This document shows, in pieces, positions 56,893-64,000 of a DNA stretch of 64,000 nt. The notes under the pieces are model-generated. The model searched no databases. It was not told the origin of the DNA and saw only the letters and a program-made list of their open reading frames with translations. Position 1 is the stretch's first letter, and every line of letters begins with the position of its first letter. Source of the stretch: Ophioderma brevispina (taxonomy: Eukaryota > Echinodermata > Ophiuroidea > Amphilepidida > Ophiodermatidae); NCBI GenBank assembly GCA_023653785.1, contig JAMKCH010079288.1, positions 1 through 64,000 on the forward strand, in the 5' to 3' direction. The position numbers were made by a program, and so were the translations under genes.

Positions 56893-59356
56893 AGAACACA
56901 GGTAGTTTGATCTGGAGCTTGCAGGCAAGAGCTTGTAAACATTCTACAGACATGAGATGAGCAGAGTCCAGCTGTTACCATGGTGTGATGAGACAAGGCA
57001 CCATGATTGGACATAGAAGGTCAGTCTGGAGTTAGTGGACAGAAAAACTCAAGATTGGGCTGTGTCAAATCTGGAAAGAAAGGAAGATCTGGTAAACTCT
57101 GCAATACATTCTCAAGATATGCCAGGACATCAAGTTACTTGTACAAGGTTTGGAGGGAAGGGAAGTGGAAAAAGTACCCTGTTGACCAAGCTTGAATTCA
57201 CCTGCGTCACAGCCAACCAAAGCGTGACTCTCCACTCTCAAAATTCAAATGGTCTTTAATTAGTTTACGGGAGGTGAAAAGGGCTGTAGTTTGATTGATG
57301 CGATATGCCAACCAAATCTTTGAAAGTCATACAAAGGTGTCTAAGAATGTCTTAAAAATAACATAGGAACACATCCAAATGAAATTCTTTTATTATGGAT
57401 GGGTTTGATGAGTACTCAGCCAATGATCTTTATGTTTAAATGGTGACCTGGAAGAATATTATTTCAAAGCATTGCCGGAGAGTGCCGCATATTCTATAAC
57501 AAGACCACACAAAGATTTTTTTAAGCCAGTATCAATCAAGCTATTTGTCTGTGAAAAGTGTTGGGATTTTTTCTCTAGAAATGAGTGAGAAATATATTTC
57601 AAAATTTTTCAGGTGATAGGTGATGTAAAGCTAGAAAATGACCTGAGTGAAAGGTTAGGAGTGTCCTCAAATGCTAAAAGTCCTTGTCCCACAGTACCAG
57701 TAATTTTTGATGGTCTGTTTGTTAATGTGCCTTTTGTCGGGAAAGATGACAGCAATGTCAAATACACAGTCTGAGCTGTATCATCAATTAACATGTATTT
57801 GTGGAGGAAATATTGTGATAGATATGGAAAGCAAGTATACTTTGATGAGAAGGATGAAAGACCCAAAGGGGAGTTTAATGAAGCGCTATTAAATCTTGGT
57901 AAAGTAGCATTAGAGGGACTATTCGCCGAAGAAGGTATATTTTCAGAAGAAAAGCTTGTATTTTCTGAGAAAGATTTTGATAAGTCACTGTTTCAGATAG
58001 GCTGTCACACAGGCCTGCTTACCAGAGAAAGATTGAGGTCAAAATTGAATTTGCATAGAGCAGTAACATTCCTTCACAAATCATTTCAAGAATTTTGTGC
58101 AGGAAAGTATTTGGCTAGTTTGATGGACAACGATCCTAATCAATTCAATAATATTTTGAGTAAAATTAAGACAGAGGAAGTACTGTGGAGTAAGATGGAA
58201 ATGATTACATTTTGTTGTGGGTTAGTTGCCCTCTCAGGGGTGATTTCTATTGTAAAACATGCAATCAGTATCAGACAACGCGGTGGTGGTGAGATTAGTG
58301 GTAATAGGAAAGGCAATTTTTTACCTATCCTGAACTTTTTATATGAAAGCCAAATTACCCATGATCCCAGCCTTATCCAAACATTAAAATCCTTTATATC
58401 AACAGATTTAGTCGTGAACATAAATAATCAAGAGATATTGGCTCTATTTCACTATTTTGTAAAGTCTACATTAGGATTTGCAACACTGGCCTCAACCAAG
58501 AAAGTTGAGTTTGGTAAACACACCTATGGTTCATTAGATGTAATCTCTGACACACTGGCCTGTATGCCAGATGTAGGGTGTGTTAAAATTCATTTCAATG
58601 CACAAGGTAGTAAATCAATATCAAATGATGGGAGTAAGCACCTTGCCGAGAGAGTAGCAACACTGTCAAAACTTACCAGTATAGATCTATCAGAATGTCA
58701 GTCCCCTAAAATTAATGTTCTTATGAGTCACTTATTCGACAACTCTAACCTGAGACATCTTCAATTACTTACCTTAAAGGAAATTAAGTCAAGTGATATG
58801 GTAGCAATGATGTTGGATGCAATACAAATTAAACTTGAAAAAATTGACTAACTTTTTAGTCATGTTGCTGAGGCAATAGGACCACAGGGGTCACGTCATC
58901 CCTCACCTCCAGATACTCTTTACTTAGGGGGCACAGGGGGGGGCTTTAAACAGGAAAATCACATTAAAACCTTGAGTGCATCCATTCCCAAGGCATCCAA
59001 CCTACAGGAGCTGGATTTGTCACACAATAATGTGGGGGGATGGCTATTGTTGCCTCTTGCACAGCATTTGCAGTATTGCACCAAATTGGAAAATGGAATT
59101 TGGACTATGCACACATCACCAACCAAGGTGGGCATTGAATTGGAAGAAGGGTTGCTTCCTACAAATTAAAGAGTCATTTAGGGTAGGGGTAAATGGTTTT
59201 ACAAACTCTGGTCTTGATGTGGTCAAGCACATGCATCATTTACCAAACTTGAATATCTATTATATCACAGCCACCATTGACAGCCAGTGCAGTCCCTGTG
59301 TCAGGGATTGCCTTACTGCTATTGGGGGAGTATATCTGAGAAGGCAGAGAAAGTAA
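56893..59356 (+). CDS. NLR-type (NACHT-LRR) innate immune receptor, N-terminus not found, frame broken
   Basis: The exon probably starts after TTCTATTTCAG. A Walker A motif, FGGKGSGKSTLLTKLEF, lies at about 57143-57195. FKWSLISLREV (57240-57275), a Walker B region NEILLLW-DGFDEYSAND (57385-57432) and ITRPHKDFF follow. The winged-helix part has VCLLMCLL, SELYHQL and YLWRKYCDRYGK. An uninterrupted 352-codon stretch (57793-58851) carries the NLR HD2 signature HRAVTFLHKSFQEFCAGKYL (residues 89-108) and the first LRRs. Further LRR sequence (NLQELDLSHNNVGG, ITNQG, NSGLDVVKHMHHLPNL) continues to a stop at 59354. At least six one-base shifts lie outside the clean part. NLRs sense microbial signals in the cytoplasm and oligomerise through NACHT. 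No CARD, DEATH or DED domain is visible upstream, so it may be on an unseen exon or absent. Pseudogene or consensus error are both possible. Confidence 0.75.
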
Positions 59357-59584
59357 ATATTTGGGCCAAATAACACAAAAGAAAAATTAAAAAATCTGTG
59401 ATGCAGTAGGTAGTAAAGAAGAAATATGTGTAAATTTTGTAGACACTTACTGATGGAAAAGGATCCTATTGCTGCATACATTTCTATGCACTGACAGCTA
59501 GGGACCACAATTTCCACTATGCAAGGACTACAGTATGAGATTACACTATATTTCATCCCCCCAGGACAGAGTTCAGTGATTGTA

Positions 59585-59716
59585 TGTGGATAATATGAAG
59601 AGTAGCAATGTGTGTTCTGGGTTATGGTCATAAATCATCCTCAAAAAACCAGAGGGTGTATTTTCTTATACACTGCACTAGTGAATAAAAGTCACTGCAC
59701 TGGGTGATGACTTATG
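59585..59716 (+). repeat. Direct repeat left of the mariner-like element
   Basis: ATAATATGAAGAGTAGC, TGTGTGTTCTGG, ATCATCCTCA and CACTAGTGAATAAA recur in the same order at 60836-60962. The mariner-like element lies between the two copies, 30 bp from this one. Confidence 0.7.
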
Positions 59717-59746
59717 CTCTCCCAAGAGACCGTTCAGTGAATTGTA

Positions 59747-60828
59747 CAGGGGTCCCAGAAGATTAGTACCCCCATCGATACCAAAATGTTGATTTTTTTT
59801 CCATAGAAATAAAAACTTAGGTACAGCGGGTTTAATGTCCAAATTCATTATACTGTAACCTTTCATAAGAATTTTGAATCGTGAAAAAGCGACTAACCAA
59901 AGTGAACTTACACTCATGTGTTAGAGGTGCTGATTCAACCTTTGGGCCCACAACCCACACGTGAAACCCAAAAAAATGCATGGGTGTGTTATCCCTCAAC
60001 TTACCAAGCCTTTTTTGCATCCACATATCCTTCTTTGGAAATCTCTATTAAGCACTGATACTTTTGATTTTGGAACCAAAGCTAGCTTGGTCATTTTTTT
60101 TTTTTTTTTCTCTTTCCCTTATACCAAGATAAGTACAGCATACCTTGTATGAGGTCACAGTGACGTCATAAAGGGACATTGGCAGCAATATTGTCAATTT
60201 CCGAAAACCACAAGTGACAAACAATTGCGAAAATTCAATTTTGCACCAAAATATTAGGGACTCTGGTCAGATTTTTAAGCTGGTTTTGGCTCTAAATATT
60301 GGCAAAAAAGACAGCACTTTTATATACATAAAGAGGATTTTAGTGCTCTTAATCTGCAGAAAAGTGCAAAGAGAATAGGACTAATGCTTGTGTGGCAACC
60401 ACTGCGCTTTACTGTCTCGCGTGTTTTGACGTCATTGTGACGTGTGCTAGGCATGTTAGTACCCATTTTGGTATCGAAGGAAAAAGCGAGGACCACAGCT
60501 CTCTATTGGTACCACAATCACACGGTTTTAAGTGTTAATAACGAATTCCCAAAGGGACCAAAAGCTGTTTTAAAAAAAGCTGCCAGGAGAGGGAAAAGTA
60601 CACAGACATTTTTGTTCAATTAGCCCAAAGGATGAAATCAGCACCTCTACCACAATTGAGTGTATTTTCATCTTTGGTGGTCCGAGTTTCACGATTCAAA
60701 ATTCTTATGAAAGGTTTACAGTAGAATGAAGTTGGATATTTAAACCGCTTAACCTACTGTTATTGATTTATGGAAAAAAATAAAACATTTTGGGTAGCGA
60801 TGGGTACTAATTATTCTGGGACACCATG
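59747..60828. mobile_element. Mariner-type non-autonomous element with ~205 bp inverted ends
   Basis: TA is present on both sides (59745-59746 and 60829-60830). The ends read CAGGGGTCCCAGAAGATTAGTACC and, in reverse complement, CATGGTGTCCCAGAATAATT-AGTACC, the familiar mariner start CAGGGTGTCCCA. The inverted similarity runs to about 59950 and 60620 (CTTTCATAAGAATTTTGAAT, AGAGGTGCTGATT, CCTTTGGGC). It has no transposase. Confidence 0.75.
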
Positions 60829-60962
60829 TATATGTGTATAATATGAAGTAGCCAGGTGTGTTCTTCTGTATTCATTTATCATCCTCACACTAGAGGATGA
60901 ATTTTCTTAATACAATGCACTAGTGAATAAATTCATGCACTGTGTGATTAGCAGTTATACTG
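60829..60962 (+). repeat. Direct repeat right of the mariner-like element
   Basis: This is the second copy of the 59585-59716 sequence, diverged by perhaps 15-20 percent by eye. A tandem duplication of flanking DNA interrupted by the mariner-like element fits. Confidence 0.7.
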
Positions 60963-61538
60963 AGATGCCCAATGCTCACTGGACATAAACACAGTGTCAG
61001 TGCAAGAAAAAGCCCAGCAAGAACAAAGTGGGATTTCGTATTATCGTTGTAATTATTGCTACTTATTGAATACCGATCAGCACTGTGATAGTGCTGTTTT
61101 GTGGTTCCAGTTTTGTAAATAAGGAAACTAAGGATAATCAGCATGTAAAATGCTTTAGAGTATATGATACCTATATGCAGATCTCAGTGAAAATATTAGT
61201 TCCTATACTCCTGTAAACCTACAAGTACAAAGTAATAAATAAACTCCCACAAGTCTCACAGAATGCCTGGTATTTGTGGACTTATATGACAAGTTATTAT
61301 TTGCGTATCGTGTAAGAGCGTTTGTTTTGTTATTACTCATGCGTGTGGTCTTCAAACGCGCATGGGAAATTTTTTAGACGCGCCCTAAGAGCTGTATAAG
61401 TGAGTTTTGTAGAAGGTTGATAATGTTGTGCAGTGCATCAATTAATTTACTTTGTATTTAGAAGTTTTATAGAAATAACAAGGGAGAGCTCAGTAAAAAA
61501 GGAGATGGGCTATGCTGACCATACCCCTTTTTCAATCA

Positions 61539-61540
<2 letters not shown>

Positions 61541-61574
<34 letters not shown>
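61541..61574. repeat. Poly-T run of 34
   Basis: Uninterrupted T homopolymer with no identified element body. Confidence 0.9.
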
Positions 61575-61579
<5 letters not shown>

Positions 61580-61864
61580 CCCCTTTTTTAAACATTATGT
61601 GAAAGACTGTTCTCATAATCTCATTGATGATGCCATTATTCCCATTTAAAATGTCACCGATTTTACAGATTTTTTCCCCAATAATATGAAACAATTCAGG
61701 GAACTACTTGTTTCAAAAATTGCACAAGTTTGTATTTCAGCCTATCATGACCTCACAATTCAAGATTTCACTGAATTTACCCCATTTTTGTTTTGAAATG
61801 CTGGCAGAGTAGGTGTATGTAAGGGTATAATGTAATTATGCCAAAATTTCTCAAAGTAGGGTAT

Positions 61865-62140
61865 AATGTAGTTTGTAAATTTCTTAAGGGGATGATTCAA
61901 GTAGTAGTAAATTGTCTGAAATGGGAGAAAAAGCGTGATGCATGTCAAAACAAACAACAAGAATATGGAGAGGCCTTACATCTATACTCTGTACGTGCTG
62001 TGCTTTATTCTATAAGTAGTTAAGTCAAAAATTTATTAAAAAGTAGGGGATGATGTCAAGTAGTAGTTGTCCCTGAATGGGAGAAAAGGGGACTGCATGT
62101 AAAAAAAAAACACAAGAATATGGGATGTTATAATATTGTG
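61865..62140 (+). repeat. Two units of a ~165 bp tandem duplication
   Basis: GGGGATGATTCAAGTAGTAGT, TGAAATGGGAGAAAA and CAACAAGAATATGG at 61888-61968 recur as GGGGATGATGTCAAGTAGTAG, TGAATGGGAGAAAA and ACACAAGAATATGG at 62046-62125. Confidence 0.75.
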
Positions 62141-62386
62141 GGCCTAGTCTACAAAGATGTAGGGATTTATGCAAAGTAAACTTACATATTAATAGAAAGA
62201 AAAAAAATACCATTCTAAAACTTGAACTGTTACATAGGCTGTATTGCTAAAATGTTTATCCCATTTTTCCCTGACTATTGATGCTAGTAAATTGTTACCA
62301 CCAAATAAAGCTGATCAGGATTATATAACTTAGTGCAATTGATGTATACTGGTTCAGTGATTTTCATTCATCCTTAATCCCACCAA

Positions 62387-62563
62387 TGGCGTAGCCAGGG
62401 GGGCAGGGGGCAGCTGCCCCCCTTGTGGGGAAACTCGTGCCCCTGAAAAATTAGTGATTTACATAGGCCATCGCTTATACTAACAAATTTTCATATATGC
62501 TTTCCCCCCTGCTAAATATTGTGCACCCCCCCTTTGCCCATGGAAACAAAGTGGCTTACGCCA
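62387..62563 (+). mobile_element. hAT-like MITE with TGGCGTAGCCA ends, copy 2
   Basis: The ends are TGGCGTAGCCAGGGGGGCAG and TGGCTTACGCCA (inverted). The body matches the reverse complement of 47835-48017. No reading frame. Confidence 0.75.
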
Positions 62564-64000
62564 AGTGAATTCCACTCTACTCAACATCAAGAATAAAAGT
62601 GGCTGTCATTGCCTAGCAATGGTAAGCAGGACATCATATCCTTTGGTGAATTGAAGTTTAAAGGGGTAACGTAACAAAAATACAGAAGCTACCTTTCAAT
62701 TTTAGTGCAAAATTACAGAATATCCAAACCTGCTAATGATTTTTTAGGTATGTGGATTTGATGCATCAAGTAGGTGCTTGTATATGGCCTAAATCTTATT
62801 GGAGACACCAACTTTAAGTGCCAGAAAGGTTGTTAAGAAAAGGGGTTGTTACTTCTATTTAATTGGTCAATTTCAATTTTTTTTCCAGTAGAAGTTTGCA
62901 ATATGTCACACTGGTGATTATATTGTCTCAAAAAACTCTATAGTCCATTTCCTACGCCGTGCAGTGCGTCGCACGAAAGATTTGATGGTAGCAACAGTAA
63001 ACCGTGCGGTACTGGCTTCACATCGATGCGCGTTTTTCCTTTTTTACACGCGCGCACAAAGACGGCATATCTAGCTGCGTGCATAAAAGCTTGCGTCCCA
63101 AGATTATGACATCACTGCAAGGAGGTTGGTTAGAGAAATGGACTATAGTGGAACCCCTTAACTGTCAAGTTAAAAAGAACTGATTTGTTGCTACTTTAAA
63201 TTCAAAAATTTTCGCTATTCCAAGGACTACATAAACTTTCGTTGATACAGGTGTTATTCATTTTGTGGACAATATTTTTTCCACAATTTGTGTAAAAGGT
63301 GATATACATTACAAAAAGAGGCTTCAAACCAGTGTGCCAGATGGCTACGTGTAGCAGATTATGAAGGTTGCTTTTGAAGCCATATATCATTGGTTCAACC
63401 TTCAAATCATATCTCTATTTTGTGTTGCCTGCCCTAAGATACATAGGCATCACATTGTCCATTTGTCTGTTGTGAACAAAGGGTTAAATTTGTGTAATTC
63501 CCCAGGTACTTTAATGGATTTAAAGCAAATTGGGTCATGGTGCAACATGGATCACTCATTTATTGATGAGGTCAAAGGTAATACATTTCAAATACATTTA
63601 AGTACATTTAAAAAAAAAAAAAAAAATGTAAAATTGAGCTGAATGAAGGTGAATTGGAACCAAACTTGGTTTATGGATATTATTGGAAACCTCATTTTGC
63701 TTATTAGGTCAAAGGACATATAAAGTTTAAGGTCTATGATACCTATCATTCCAAACCGGCGATAGCAGGTGACACTAGCGGTCCGAGGACTGCAATTTAT
63801 TTTTATACAATAAAAGATTGTTTGGTTGGTAAGGAAAAATTGGCTATTACAATGTAAAAATGTTTCTTTGTTTCATTAAGGAAAAGCAATCGCCAACAAC
63901 CTAAATTCAAATTTCATTGGAATCCGATATACATTTTAATGTGAGGAGTAATTGTGTATTACAACAGCGTAGAGTACTATATACACATTTACATGTAACC
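62564..64000. other. Non-coding end of window
   Basis: AT-rich sequence with one poly-A run (63609-63625). The 93-codon frame at 63361-63642 ends in poly-Lys from that run and shows no domain. Nothing else is supported. Confidence 0.4.

Overview
The window looks like nuclear DNA from a marine invertebrate. An echinoderm or hemichordate/cephalochordate-grade deuterostome is my best guess. Coding sequence comes as exons with GT-AG junctions inside long AT-rich non-coding stretches. There is an NLR-type NACHT-LRR innate immune gene, several decayed non-LTR retrotransposons, and a dense population of short inverted-repeat transposons of the kind common in those genomes. The species itself cannot be named from the sequence.

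Host coding sequence, all on the + strand. (1) A large Gln/Pro/Met-rich exon (3618-5969) and a downstream exon (9924-10105) that repeats its C-terminal 57 or so residues in a compatible splice phase. (2) Three exons with good splice sites (32871-33144, 42997-43192, 51715-52003) from one or more unrecognised basic/acidic proteins. (3) An NLR gene (56893-59356) with Walker A, Walker B, winged-helix/HD2 and LRR segments. Nearly every coding stretch is broken by one-base indels, yet some 600-1060 base stretches are clean. Patchily polished long-read consensus explains this better than uniform decay.

Mobile DNA makes up most of the rest. Non-LTR retrotransposon remains lie at 13795-16700 (-, CR1/L2-like), 21660-24880 (-, EN plus RT) and 49690-51430 (+, RT without EN). 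TTAA-flanked elements lie at 7171-9310, 9315-9826, 12499-13489, 24953-25490 and 53843-54372; two of these have empty sites visible inside this window. Long fold-back elements lie at 17231-20952 (with a decayed tyrosine recombinase on the - strand), 33178-35013 and 53608-55738. There is a mariner-type TA-flanked element (59747-60828), hAT-like short elements (47835-48017, 62387-62563) and two long hairpins (28614-28802, 48686-48880).

Tandem repeats: a ~135 bp monomer array with a tRNA-like A box occurs twice (11575-13794, split by a transposon, and 32276-32778). A repeat island at 36-44.4 kb holds a G-rich TTTAAGGGGGG minisatellite and several unrelated 115-175 bp tandem families. I see no CRISPR array, no rRNA and no convincing tRNA gene.

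The strongest items for a second look are the duplicated PLDLT exon, the long-armed fold-back element holding tyrosine-recombinase sequence, the TTAA insertions with internal empty-site controls, and the nested 9-bp target-duplicating insertion inside a reverse transcriptase.
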